A stretch of 13,014 bases of DNA, taken from the NCBI GenBank assembly GCA_045604545.1, contig JAZUOG010000033.1:1-13014 (forward strand), written 5' to 3'. The stretch's first letter is position 1. Every line of letters starts with the position of its first letter. The notes beneath the pieces are model-generated. The model saw only the letters and a program-made list of their open reading frames with translations, did no database searches and had not been told where the DNA came from. The stretch is from RGIG1959 sp045604545. Lineage in GTDB: Bacteria; Bacillota; Clostridia; Oscillospirales; Acutalibacteraceae. Positions 6,603 to 12,984 of the stretch are shown here, piece after piece. A program made the translations under genes and the position numbers.

Positions 6603-6612
6603 AAAAGGAGGA
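6603..6612 (+). promoter_or_regulatory. Ribosome binding site that sets the DUF512 start
   Basis: AAAAGGAGGA lies 7 nt before the ATG at 6620. The reading frame is open back to 6446, but only this ATG has a strong site and gives the expected family N-terminus with its PDZ-like domain. Confidence 0.85.
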
Positions 6613-6619
6613 ACGCGAT

Positions 6620-7915
6620 ATGGCCGTTACCATCGGCGCTGTGACACCCGGCGGTGCTTCGGCACGCAAGGGTATTCAGGCGGGTGACTCGCTGTTGTCC
6701 GTCAACGGACACCCTATCAACGACGGACTGGATTATCGGTTTTATGTGACCGACGATCGGCTTCAGCTGTGCTTTCGCAGCGCGGACGGCAGTCGCGTCC
6801 GTATCATCACGACCGAGGACGACCCCGGTCTGGAATTTGACACCTATCTGATGGACAAACAGCACAGCTGTCGGAACCGCTGTGTGTTTTGCTTCATTGA
6901 CCAACTCCCGAAGGGCATGCGTGACAGCCTCTATTTCAAGGACGATGACAGCCGCTTGTCCTTTCTGTTCGGCAACTATATCACGCTGACAAATCTCTCC
7001 GAGCAGGAGGGACAGCGCATCATCGATATGCATTTCAGTCCCGTCAACATCTCGGTGCATACGACCAATCCCGACCTTCGCGTGAAGATGATGGGCAACC
7101 GCTTTGCGGGAGAAGCCCTTTCGTGGCTTGACCGCTTTGCCGAGGCGGGACTGCAGCTCAACTGTCAGCTGGTGCTGTGTCCCGGCTGGAACGACGGGGA
7201 AGAGCTCGAACGCTCACTTGCCGATCTGGAGGCGCTGATGCCGTCGGTGGCGAGTGTGGCGGCGGTGCCTGTCGGACTGACGAAGCATCGCGAGGGACTG
7301 GAACCCCTTCGTCTGTTCACGAAGGAAGAAGCGGCGGCGGTGATCAATACGATGACGGCGGTCGGTGACCGTTTGAAGGATACCTTCGGCAGTCGCATCG
7401 TCTATCCTTCCGACGAATTTTACCTCATCGCGGAACGCGAACTGCCGCCTTCGGCGTTTTACGAGGACTATCCTCAGCTGGAAAACGGTGTCGGTGTGCT
7501 GGCACTGCAACGCGAAGAATTTCTCGACGCGCTCGACAGCCGCAAACAGCCGCCCTCTTTCGGCGGCAAAACCCTCATCGCAACGGGTGTTTCCGCCGCG
7601 CCGTTTATCAAAGAGCTTGTCGAAACGGCGAAAACGCGGTTTCCGACGCTTTGCTGTGATGTGACGGCGGTGACCAATCACTTTTTCGGTGACACGATCA
7701 CGGTGGCGGGTCTGCTGACGGGTCAGGATCTGGCAACTCAGCTTGCCGGTTGCGATGCCGACCGTGTGCTGATTCCCGAATCGATGCTTCGCTTTGAAGG
7801 AGATTGCTTCCTTGATGACATGACGCTTGAGGAGCTGTCACAGCGCCTCTCCAAGCCCGTTATTCCCGTGGCGGTCAGCGGTCATGCCCTGCTCGAAGCG
7901 ATGATGAACGAATAA
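6620..7915 (+). CDS. DUF512 family protein with PDZ-like and radical SAM-type domains
   Basis: This 431-residue protein begins with a PDZ-like domain (about residues 1-60, including GIQAGDSLLSVNGHPI). A radical SAM-type region follows with CRNRCVFC (C84, C88, C91), a CX3CX2C cluster motif that could bind [4Fe-4S] and S-adenosylmethionine. Conserved DUF512 segments come next: FIDQLPKGMRDSLYFKDDD, GNYITLTN and SVHTTNPDLRVKMMGN. The C-terminal half, with a conserved YPSDEFY segment, is the DUF512 domain proper. The family is widespread in Clostridia and cyanobacteria and its substrate is unknown. It sits between rpmF and der, with der only 48 bp downstream, which suggests but does not prove a link to ribosome assembly or RNA/protein modification. 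An alternative is a redox or cofactor role conserved near der by chance of operon structure. Cytosolic; no signal peptide or membrane helix is visible. Confidence 0.92.
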   Translation: MAVTIGAVTPGGASARKGIQAGDSLLSVNGHPINDGLDYRFYVTDDRLQLCFRSADGSRVRIITTEDDPGLEFDTYLMDKQHSCRNRCVFCFIDQLPKGMRDSLYFKDDDSRLSFLFGNYITLTNLSEQEGQRIIDMHFSPVNISVHTTNPDLRVKMMGNRFAGEALSWLDRFAEAGLQLNCQLVLCPGWNDGEELERSLADLEALMPSVASVAAVPVGLTKHREGLEPLRLFTKEEAAAVINTMTAVGDRLKDTFGSRIVYPSDEFYLIAERELPPSAFYEDYPQLENGVGVLALQREEFLDALDSRKQPPSFGGKTLIATGVSAAPFIKELVETAKTRFPTLCCDVTAVTNHFFGDTITVAGLLTGQDLATQLAGCDADRVLIPESMLRFEGDCFLDDMTLEELSQRLSKPVIPVAVSGHALLEAMMNE

Positions 7916-7920
7916 ACAGG

Positions 7921-7939
7921 CTGTCCTTTTTAAGGACAG
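7921..7939 (+). repeat. Intercistronic hairpin before der
   Basis: CTGTCCTT (7921-7928), a TTT loop and AAGGACAG (7932-7939) make a perfect 8-bp stem starting 5 nt after the DUF512 stop and ending 8 nt before the der ribosome binding site. There is no T-tract after it, so it is unlikely to be an efficient terminator; an mRNA stability or processing element is more plausible. Confidence 0.5.
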
Positions 7940-7963
7940 ATAACGATAAAGGAGGTTTTGACT

Positions 7964-9292
7964 ATGGCAAGACCGGTTGTGGCGGTTGTCGGCCGCCCGA
8001 ACGTGGGAAAATCCACGTTGTTCAACAAATTGATCGGACAGCGTCTGTCCATTGTGAAGGACACCCCCGGTGTCACGCGCGACCGCATTTTTGCGCCGTG
8101 CGAATGGGGCGGACGCACCTTTATGCTCGCCGATACAGGCGGTATCGAGCCGTACAGCAACGACATCATTTTGTCGCAGATGCGCTATCAGGCACAGCTC
8201 GCGATCGATCAGGCGGACGTCATCGTGCTGGTGACCGATGTACGCGCGGGACTGACCGCCAACGATGCGGAGGTGGCGACCATGCTGCAGCGCTCGGGCA
8301 AGCCCGTGGTGCTGTGCGTCAACAAATGTGACGCGGTGGGCGATGTGCCCCCCGATTTCTATGAATTCTACAACCTCGGCCTCGGGGATCCCATTCCGGT
8401 GTCCTCCGTGCACGGTCACGGCACGGGCGACCTGCTTGAAGCGGTGTGCGCGCTCCTTCCCGATCCCGTGGAGGAGGACGAGGAATCCGATGTGATCAAG
8501 GTGGCGGTCATCGGCCGCCCGAACGCGGGCAAATCGTCGCTTGTCAACAAGGTGTCGGGTACCCAGCGTTCCATTGTGTCGGATATTGCGGGCACGACGC
8601 GCGACGCGATCGATACCGAGGTACAAAACGAATACGGTCATTTCGTGTTCATCGACACGGCGGGACTTCGCCGCAAAAGCAAGGTTAATGATGATGTCGA
8701 GAAATACAGCGTGCTTCGCGCCAAAATGGCGGTCGAGAGAGCGGATGTGTGTGTCATCATGATCGACGGCGTGGAAGGCTTCACCGAGCAGGACAGCAAG
8801 GTGGCGGGTATCGCCCATGAACAGGGCAAAGCCTGCATCATCGCCGTCAACAAATGGGATGCCGTCGAAAAAGACGACAAAACCATGGATCGCATGCGCA
8901 AAAAGCTGATGGACGATTTCAGCTTCATGTCTTACGCACCGTTTGTGTTTATCAGCGCGAAAACCGGTCAGCGTCTTGACCGTTTGTACGAGCTGATCCA
9001 CTATGTCCACGAGCAGAACATGACGCGTATCGCGACGGGCATGCTCAACGATGTGCTTGCCGAGGCAACGGCACGCGTGCAACCGCCCACGGATAAGGGC
9101 AAGCGCCTGCGCATTTTCTACATGACGCAGGCATCGGTGGCACCGCCCACGTTTGTGTGCTTTGTCAACCGCGCCGACCTGTTCCACTTCTCTTATCAGC
9201 GTTATCTCGAAAATCAGATCCGTGAGACCTTCGGTCTGGAGGGAACGCCCATCCGTTTCATCGTGCGTGAGCGCGGCGAATCGAACACGTGA
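7964..9292 (+). CDS. der: Ribosome-assembly GTPase Der (EngA)
   Basis: Der is an essential GTPase with two tandem G domains that acts in maturation of the 50S subunit. The 442-residue product shows both domains intact: G1 GRPNVGKS (10-17), DTGG (57-60) and NKCD (120-123), then GRPNAGKS (184-191), DTAGLRRKSK (231-240) and NKWD (296-299). An acidic linker (EEDEESD, ~170-176) joins them, and the final ~100 residues match the KH-like RNA-binding domain. ATG 7964 follows AAAGGAGG (7948-7955) by 8 nt; a TTG two codons upstream is too close to that site. plsY follows after 24 bp. Placement downstream of rpmF/yceD and upstream of rimM/trmD puts several ribosome-maturation functions on one transcript. 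Confidence 0.98.
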   Translation: MARPVVAVVGRPNVGKSTLFNKLIGQRLSIVKDTPGVTRDRIFAPCEWGGRTFMLADTGGIEPYSNDIILSQMRYQAQLAIDQADVIVLVTDVRAGLTANDAEVATMLQRSGKPVVLCVNKCDAVGDVPPDFYEFYNLGLGDPIPVSSVHGHGTGDLLEAVCALLPDPVEEDEESDVIKVAVIGRPNAGKSSLVNKVSGTQRSIVSDIAGTTRDAIDTEVQNEYGHFVFIDTAGLRRKSKVNDDVEKYSVLRAKMAVERADVCVIMIDGVEGFTEQDSKVAGIAHEQGKACIIAVNKWDAVEKDDKTMDRMRKKLMDDFSFMSYAPFVFISAKTGQRLDRLYELIHYVHEQNMTRIATGMLNDVLAEATARVQPPTDKGKRLRIFYMTQASVAPPTFVCFVNRADLFHFSYQRYLENQIRETFGLEGTPIRFIVRERGESNT

Positions 9293-9316
9293 TCGATATT
9301 AAAGGAGTTATCAACT

Positions 9317-9985
9317 ATGGATATTGTGAAGGTTGTCTGGTTACCGCTTCTCATCTCGGCGGCGGTGGCGTATCTGCTGGGCAGTCTCAATTTCGGCATC
9401 ATTGTCACAAAGCTGCTTGTCGGCGAGGATATCCGCGAAAAGGGCAGCGGCAATGCGGGCGCGACCAACGTGCTTCGCTCCCACGGCAAGGGTCTTGCGG
9501 CGCTGACCACACTCGGCGATCTCGGCAAATGCATCGCGGCGGTGTTGCTGGCGAAGCTGTGCTTTTTCCCGCTTCTTGACGCGGGAACCTATGCGGGCTA
9601 CGGCGCGTATATTGCGGGTCTTTTCTGCATCATCGGTCATCTCTATCCGCTGTATTTCGGTTTCCGCGGCGGCAAGGGTGTGATGACCACGCTCGGCATG
9701 ATGCTGGTGCTGGACTGGCAGATCGCGCTGGTGTGCCTCGCGTTGTTCATTATCCTTGTGGCGATCTGGCGCATGGTGTCGCTCGGCTCGTGTATCACTT
9801 CGGCATTTCTGCCTGTGGCGACCTTTGTCAAGCTGAAGTATATCAACAGCGTCGACGGCACCGAACTGATCTTCTGCACAGCGATGTGCGTGCTGATCGC
9901 GGCGGTGCTGATCGTCAAGCACAAATCCAACATTAAGCGTATTCTGAACGGTACGGAGAGCAAGCTCGGCTCGAAGTCCAAATAA
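9317..9985 (+). CDS. plsY: Acyl-phosphate:glycerol-3-phosphate acyltransferase PlsY
   Basis: PlsY is a membrane enzyme that transfers a fatty acyl group from acyl-phosphate (made by PlsX) to glycerol-3-phosphate, forming lysophosphatidic acid, the first step of phospholipid synthesis in most Gram-positives. The 222-residue product has about five to seven hydrophobic helices and all three PlsY motifs: the N-terminal AYLLGSLNFG (18-27), the glycine-rich GSGNAGATN (43-51), and GHLYPLYFGFRGGKG (107-121). The C-terminal tail (HKSNIKRILNGTE then a basic end) is also typical. The ATG at 9317 follows AAAGGAG (9301-9307). It is followed closely by gpsA, which supplies its acceptor substrate. plsX is not in the window. 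Confidence 0.96.
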   Translation: MDIVKVVWLPLLISAAVAYLLGSLNFGIIVTKLLVGEDIREKGSGNAGATNVLRSHGKGLAALTTLGDLGKCIAAVLLAKLCFFPLLDAGTYAGYGAYIAGLFCIIGHLYPLYFGFRGGKGVMTTLGMMLVLDWQIALVCLALFIILVAIWRMVSLGSCITSAFLPVATFVKLKYINSVDGTELIFCTAMCVLIAAVLIVKHKSNIKRILNGTESKLGSKSK

Positions 9986-10012
9986 TTGATATTTGACAGG
10001 AGGCGTCCGACG

Positions 10013-11017
10013 ATGGCGGTTATTACGGTATTGGGCTCGGGCGGTTGGGGCACAGCTTTGGCGCTGATGGCTCACCGCGAGGGCCATACGGTCAATTTGT
10101 GGTCACCCTTTCAGGAAGAGGTGGACGAGATCCGCCGTCACGGGGAGCATAAAAAGCTGCTTCCCGGCGTTCCCGTGCCGCCCACAATGACGCTCACGAC
10201 CGATATGGCGTGTGCGGCGGGCTCGGATGCGGTCATCATGGCGGTGCCGTCCTTTGCGGTCGGCAGTACCGCTCAAAAACTGCGCGGTGTGATCGCTGAC
10301 GGTACGCTCGTCGTGAATGTCAGCAAAGGTCTTGAAGATAATACCCACCGCCGTTTCACGCAGGTGATCGCCGATGCACTTCCCGAAGCGCGCGTGGTGG
10401 CGCTGACGGGGCCTTCTCATGCGGAGGAGGTCGCACGCGGTGTGCCCACCTCGATCGTGTGCGCGAGCGAGGATATCGGTGCCGCCGAAGAAGCGCAGGA
10501 ACTGCTGATGAACAGTCGTTTTCGCATTTATGTCACCGATGATGTGATCGGCGCGGAGCTCGGCGGCGCACTGAAAAACGTCATTGCGCTGGCGGCGGGC
10601 ATCTGCGACGGACTCGGCATGGGCGACAACGCCAAAGCGGCGCTCATGACCCGCGGACTCGCGGAGGTCGCACGTCTGGGCACAGCTCTCGGTGCGCGCG
10701 CGGAAACGTTCGCGGGACTGTCGGGCATGGGCGATATGATCGTCACCTGCGGCAGTATGCATTCCCGTAACCGCCGCGCCGGTATACTCATCGGCGGCGG
10801 CAAATCCCCCGCACAGGCGGTGGAGGAGGTCGGCACGGTGGAAGGCTATTTCGCCGCCGCGGCCGCCTATTCCCTTGCAAAATCGATGGGTATCGATATG
10901 CCCATCACCGAGCAGTGCTATCGCATCTGCTATGAAAACAGCAAACCCACCGAAGCCTTGAGTGCCTTGATGGAGCGCCCGATGCGCCATGAGACCGAGG
11001 CACTGTGGCTTCGATAA
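10013..11017 (+). CDS. gpsA: Glycerol-3-phosphate dehydrogenase [NAD(P)+]
   Basis: GpsA reduces dihydroxyacetone phosphate to sn-glycerol-3-phosphate, the backbone precursor used by PlsY encoded just upstream. The 334-residue protein has an N-terminal Rossmann motif GSGGWG (8-13), NVSKG (102-106) with the conserved Lys105, the TGPSHAEEV segment (132-140), the catalytic-region GGALKNVIALAAGICDG (184-200, Lys188), and the downstream GLSGMGDMIVTC and SRNRRAG blocks involved in substrate binding. Length and motif order are standard for the family. The ATG at 10013 is behind ACAGGAGGCG (9996-10005); a TTG nine codons upstream begins before this site and is rejected. The short gap of 27 bp after plsY and 27 bp before rimM supports cotranscription. 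Confidence 0.98.
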   Translation: MAVITVLGSGGWGTALALMAHREGHTVNLWSPFQEEVDEIRRHGEHKKLLPGVPVPPTMTLTTDMACAAGSDAVIMAVPSFAVGSTAQKLRGVIADGTLVVNVSKGLEDNTHRRFTQVIADALPEARVVALTGPSHAEEVARGVPTSIVCASEDIGAAEEAQELLMNSRFRIYVTDDVIGAELGGALKNVIALAAGICDGLGMGDNAKAALMTRGLAEVARLGTALGARAETFAGLSGMGDMIVTCGSMHSRNRRAGILIGGGKSPAQAVEEVGTVEGYFAAAAAYSLAKSMGIDMPITEQCYRICYENSKPTEALSALMERPMRHETEALWLR

Positions 11018-11044
11018 TCCCTTTGAAACGGAGGATGACCGCTT

Positions 11045-11560
11045 ATGCCCAAGGTGATGTATCTGGAGGCGGGACAAATCGTCGGTACGCACGGTGTGCG
11101 CGGAGAAGTCCGTGTACAGCCGTGGTGTGATTCGCCGTCACAGCTTGCCGCGATGAAAACACTCTACTGGGACGAGGCGGGCACCAAGCCCGTGAAGATC
11201 AAGGCACGCGCACACAAGAATATCGCGCTTGTCACGCTTGAGGGTGTCGACACCATTGAACAGGCACAAACGCTTCGCGGCAAGATGCTGTATGCCTTTC
11301 GTGACGATTTCCGCCTGCCGAAGGATCGCTATTTTGTGCGCGATCTGCTGGAACTTCGTGTGATCGATGCCGAAACGGACGAGGAATACGGCGAAGTCTG
11401 CGATGTCAGCCAGACGGGTGCCAACAGCGTCTATCACATCAAAACGCCCAAGGGTGAGGTGCTGATGCCTGCTGTGCCGCTGATCGTCAAAGAGGTGGAT
11501 GTGGACGGCGGTGTCATCCGTATTACGCCGATCGGAGGCTTGTTTGACGATGAGGATTGA
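11045..11560 (+). CDS. rimM: Ribosome maturation factor RimM
   Basis: RimM binds ribosomal protein S19 and helps mature the 30S subunit head. The 171-residue product has the N-terminal RimM barrel with the hallmark GQIVGTHGVRGEVRV (10-24). The C-terminal PRC-barrel domain, about residues 92-168, contains YFVRDLLELRVID and the conserved run KGEVLMPAVPLIVKEVD. It ends in an acidic tail (FDDED). GGAGG at 11030-11034 is 10 nt before the ATG. Its end overlaps the trmD start by 11 bp, the usual translationally coupled pair. Unusually, it is preceded by gpsA rather than rpsP or a KH-domain gene. Confidence 0.97.
   Translation: MPKVMYLEAGQIVGTHGVRGEVRVQPWCDSPSQLAAMKTLYWDEAGTKPVKIKARAHKNIALVTLEGVDTIEQAQTLRGKMLYAFRDDFRLPKDRYFVRDLLELRVIDAETDEEYGEVCDVSQTGANSVYHIKTPKGEVLMPAVPLIVKEVDVDGGVIRITPIGGLFDDED
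11534..11538 (+). promoter_or_regulatory. trmD ribosome binding site inside rimM
   Basis: GGAGG near the 3' end of rimM lies 11 nt before the overlapping trmD ATG at 11550. It supports that start over an in-frame GTG-type start upstream or the ATG at 11565, and fits the family N-terminus MRIDIMTLF. Confidence 0.75.
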
Positions 11561-12299
11561 CATCATGACGCTGTTCACGGATATGTGCGACACCGTGCTG
11601 TCCGAGAGCATCATCGGACGTGCCCGCAAAAAGGGCATCCTGGAATTTCACTGTCATCAGATCCGCGATTATACGCTCAACAAGCAAAAGCAGGTCGATG
11701 ACTATCCTTACGGCGGCGGACAAGGCATGATCATGTATGCTCAACCGATTGCCGACTGCTTTCGCGCGGTGTGCGAGCAGAGCGGACGTGTGCCGCATCT
11801 GATCTATATGTCCCCGCAGGGCAAGACGCTGACGCAGGAACGCGCCAAAGAACTTGCCAAAATGGAGCATATTTGTATCCTGTGCGGGCATTATGAAGGT
11901 GTGGACGAGCGTGTGCTGGACGCGTTTGTCGATGAGCAGATCTCCATCGGCGACTATGTGCTGACGGGCGGCGAGTTGCCTGCGCTGGTGCTGGCCGACT
12001 GCGTGTCGCGCATGATCCCCGGCGTGCTGTCCGAGGAGGTATGCTTCGAGGACGAGAGCCACTACAGCTCGCTTCTTGAGTATCCGCAATATACGCGCCC
12101 TGCTGTGTGGGAGGGACGGGAGATCCCGCCCGTGCTTCTGACGGGGCATCACAAAAACATCGAAGCGTGGCGGCGGGAGCAGTCGCTTATCCGTACGGCA
12201 ACCCACCGTCCCGATATGCTTGAAAATGCCGAACTGACCGAAAAGGAAAAGGCATTTTTGCTGAAATGGCAACAGGAAAATGCCGAGAACGATGAATAA
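11550..12299 (+). CDS. trmD: tRNA (guanine37-N1)-methyltransferase
   Basis: TrmD methylates G37 next to the anticodon of tRNAs reading CNN codons, preventing +1 frameshifts. The 249-residue protein has the N-terminal MRIDIMTLF, DDYPYGGGQGM (50-60), and the trefoil-knot AdoMet site seen as LCGHYEGVDERV (111-122) and SIGDYVLTGGELPA (132-145). The conserved catalytic-type Asp168 precedes LLEYPQYTRP, and GHHKNIEAWRREQSL (199-213) follows. Length is typical. It overlaps rimM by 11 bp. The last codons form the left arm of the downstream terminator and the TAA stop lies in its loop. rplS, the usual next gene, is absent: transcription ends here. Confidence 0.98.
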   Translation: MRIDIMTLFTDMCDTVLSESIIGRARKKGILEFHCHQIRDYTLNKQKQVDDYPYGGGQGMIMYAQPIADCFRAVCEQSGRVPHLIYMSPQGKTLTQERAKELAKMEHICILCGHYEGVDERVLDAFVDEQISIGDYVLTGGELPALVLADCVSRMIPGVLSEEVCFEDESHYSSLLEYPQYTRPAVWEGREIPPVLLTGHHKNIEAWRREQSLIRTATHRPDMLENAELTEKEKAFLLKWQQENAENDE

Positions 12300-12312
12300 T
12301 CATCGTTTTTTT
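12288..12312 (+). terminator. Operon terminator overlapping the end of trmD
   Basis: AACGATGA (12288-12295), loop ATAA, TCATCGTT (12300-12307) form an 8-bp stem running into seven T's (12306-12312). The trmD stop codon (12297-12299) is in the loop and the left arm is coding. A ribosome reaching the stop would cover the hairpin, so termination may depend on translation status. Confidence 0.92.
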
Positions 12313-12472
12313 CGGTTAAAATAGCCATAATGTGAACGATTATTTATAAAGAAAAACTAAAAAAGTCGTGTTTGGTGACGGCAAAATCGCCAAATATGGC
12401 TTTTTTATGAACTCCAAAATAAGGCAGTTGTACAAAAATGCCGAAAAACCCCCGTTTTGGGCGCAAAACTGT
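12313..12472. other. AT-rich intergenic stretch before the ptsH promoter
   Basis: This 160-bp stretch has no credible gene. A weak GCCA/TGGC hairpin followed by six T's (12389-12406) might give residual termination. A sequence resembling half of a catabolite-repression site (TGTGAACGATTATT, 12331-12344) has three mismatches by my reading and is too distant to call. The right part contains one arm of an inverted repeat reaching into the ptsH promoter. Confidence 0.6.
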
Positions 12473-12492
12473 TTGACGCGGCATATTTTTGT
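12432..12492. repeat. Imperfect inverted repeat spanning the ptsH promoter
   Basis: ACAAAAATGCCG (12432-12443) is mirrored by CGGCATATTTTTGT (12479-12492), which is its exact complement except for two inserted bases. The right arm fills the spacer between the -35 and -10 boxes of the ptsH promoter, and the left arm lies 36 bp upstream. Because it is upstream of the start site it would act, if at all, as DNA. Confidence 0.4.
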
Positions 12493-12500
12493 GGTATAAT
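12473..12500 (+). promoter_or_regulatory. Strong sigma-A promoter of ptsH with extended -10
   Basis: TTGACG (12473-12478), a 16-bp spacer, then TATAAT (12495-12500) preceded by TGG, giving an extended -10 (TGGTATAAT). Predicted start is near 12507, with a leader of about 50 nt before the ATG. This suits an abundant protein such as HPr. Confidence 0.9.
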
Positions 12501-12556
12501 AACCATATCGGCTTAATCATTTTCACCCGTGAAGGGCGCGAAAAGGAGATAGTATT

Positions 12557-12820
12557 ATGTTTGTGAAAGATGTTATGGTCCAGAACCAGGTCGGTCTGCA
12601 TGCCCGCCCCGCAACTTTCTTCATTCAGAAGGCGAACGAGTTCAAATCCGCTATCTGGGTTGAGAAGGAAGAGCGTCGCGTCAACGCGAAGAGCCTTCTC
12701 GGCGTGCTGTCTCTCGGCATTGTCGGCGGCACTGAGATCCGCGTGATCGCTGACGGCGCTGACGAGCAGGAAGCTGTCGAAGCTCTTGTTGCTCTCGTGC
12801 AGTCCGGTTTCGCTGATTGA
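12557..12820 (+). CDS. ptsH: Phosphocarrier protein HPr
   Basis: HPr relays phosphate from enzyme I to the sugar-specific EIIA proteins of the phosphotransferase system. The 87-residue product carries the active-site His at exactly position 15 (GLHARPATFF) and the regulatory Ser at exactly position 46 (NAKSLLGVLSLGI), the residue phosphorylated by HPr kinase in Firmicutes to drive CcpA-dependent catabolite control. Both being present argues for a true HPr and against a Crh-like paralogue, which lacks His15. AAGGAGA (12543-12549) precedes the ATG. It is monocistronic: its own strong promoter upstream and its own terminator immediately downstream, with no ptsI next to it, unlike the ptsHI arrangement of Bacillus. 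NPr-type roles are unlikely given Ser46. Confidence 0.96.
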   Translation: MFVKDVMVQNQVGLHARPATFFIQKANEFKSAIWVEKEERRVNAKSLLGVLSLGIVGGTEIRVIADGADEQEAVEALVALVQSGFAD

Positions 12821-12834
12821 TCACAACTGACAAC

Positions 12835-12869
12835 AAAAAACACCATCGAGAAATCGATGGTGTTTTTTT
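12835..12869. terminator. Intrinsic terminator of ptsH, bidirectional in form
   Basis: CACCATCGA (12841-12849), a GAAA loop, and TCGATGGTG (12854-12862) form a perfect 9-bp stem followed by seven T's (12863-12869) and preceded by six A's (12835-12840). It follows the ptsH stop by 14 bp. The flanking A and T runs would also work for a gene arriving from the right. Confidence 0.95.
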
Positions 12870-12879
12870 GCGTACCGAA

Positions 12880-12902
12880 AACCACGCGTTAAACGCGTGG
12901 TT
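12880..12902. repeat. Perfect 10-bp hairpin after ptsH, possible edge of a repeat element
   Basis: AACCACGCGT (12880-12889), loop TAA, ACGCGTGGTT (12893-12902): a perfect inverted repeat including two MluI-like ACGCGT cores. There is no T-tract, and the ptsH terminator has already been passed, so it is not needed for termination. Short hairpins of this style occur at the ends of IS200/IS605-type elements and in dispersed intergenic repeats; which applies here cannot be settled from one copy. Confidence 0.5.
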
Positions 12903-12935
12903 CAGTGAAGGCTATGCCGATGAGTAAAAAACATG

Positions 12936-12984
12936 GCTCTCCCTTTGGGAGAGCTGTCAAAACCGTAGGTTTTGACTGAGAGGG
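12936..12984. repeat. Double-hairpin segment typical of dispersed clostridial intergenic repeats
   Basis: Two perfect stems stand in tandem: GCTCTCCC / GGGAGAGC (12936-12943 and 12947-12954, loop TTT), and GTCAAAACC / GGTTTTGAC (12956-12964 and 12968-12976, loop GTA). They are separated by one T and followed by TGAGAGGG. The pattern of a stem in GGGAGAGCTGTC, a second variable stem, then GACTGAGAGGG resembles multi-copy intergenic repeats I recall from gut Clostridia; this resemblance is from memory and unverified. No protein is encoded. The stretch from 12985 to the window end holds nothing I recognise. Confidence 0.55.

Noticed and set aside
6446..6619. Upstream start for the DUF512 gene adding 58 residues
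   Set aside because: No ribosome binding site at 6446, while AAAAGGAGGA stands before the ATG at 6620, which gives the typical PDZ-like N-terminus.
7838..9187. 449-codon open frame on the minus strand over der
   Set aside because: Same codon-bias artefact opposite a complete der gene; composition is not protein-like and no start signal is present.
9986..10012. TTG starts for gpsA (9986), der (7958) and yceD (5684)
   Set aside because: Each TTG overlaps or precedes the ribosome binding site that serves the nearby ATG at 10013, 7964 or 5696.
10103..11092. 329-codon minus-strand frame over gpsA, and similar long shadows at 2647-3621 and 9341-10087
   Set aside because: Antisense to well-identified genes, with skewed His/Arg-rich products and no homology that I can recognise.
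12331..12344. Possible catabolite-responsive element upstream of ptsH
   Set aside because: TGTGAACGATTATT departs from the cre consensus at three positions and lies about 175 bp before the predicted start, so the match is not convincing.
12389..12406. GCCA/TGGC hairpin followed by six T's
   Set aside because: A 4-bp stem is too weak to call a terminator, and the strong trmD terminator is already 80 bp upstream.
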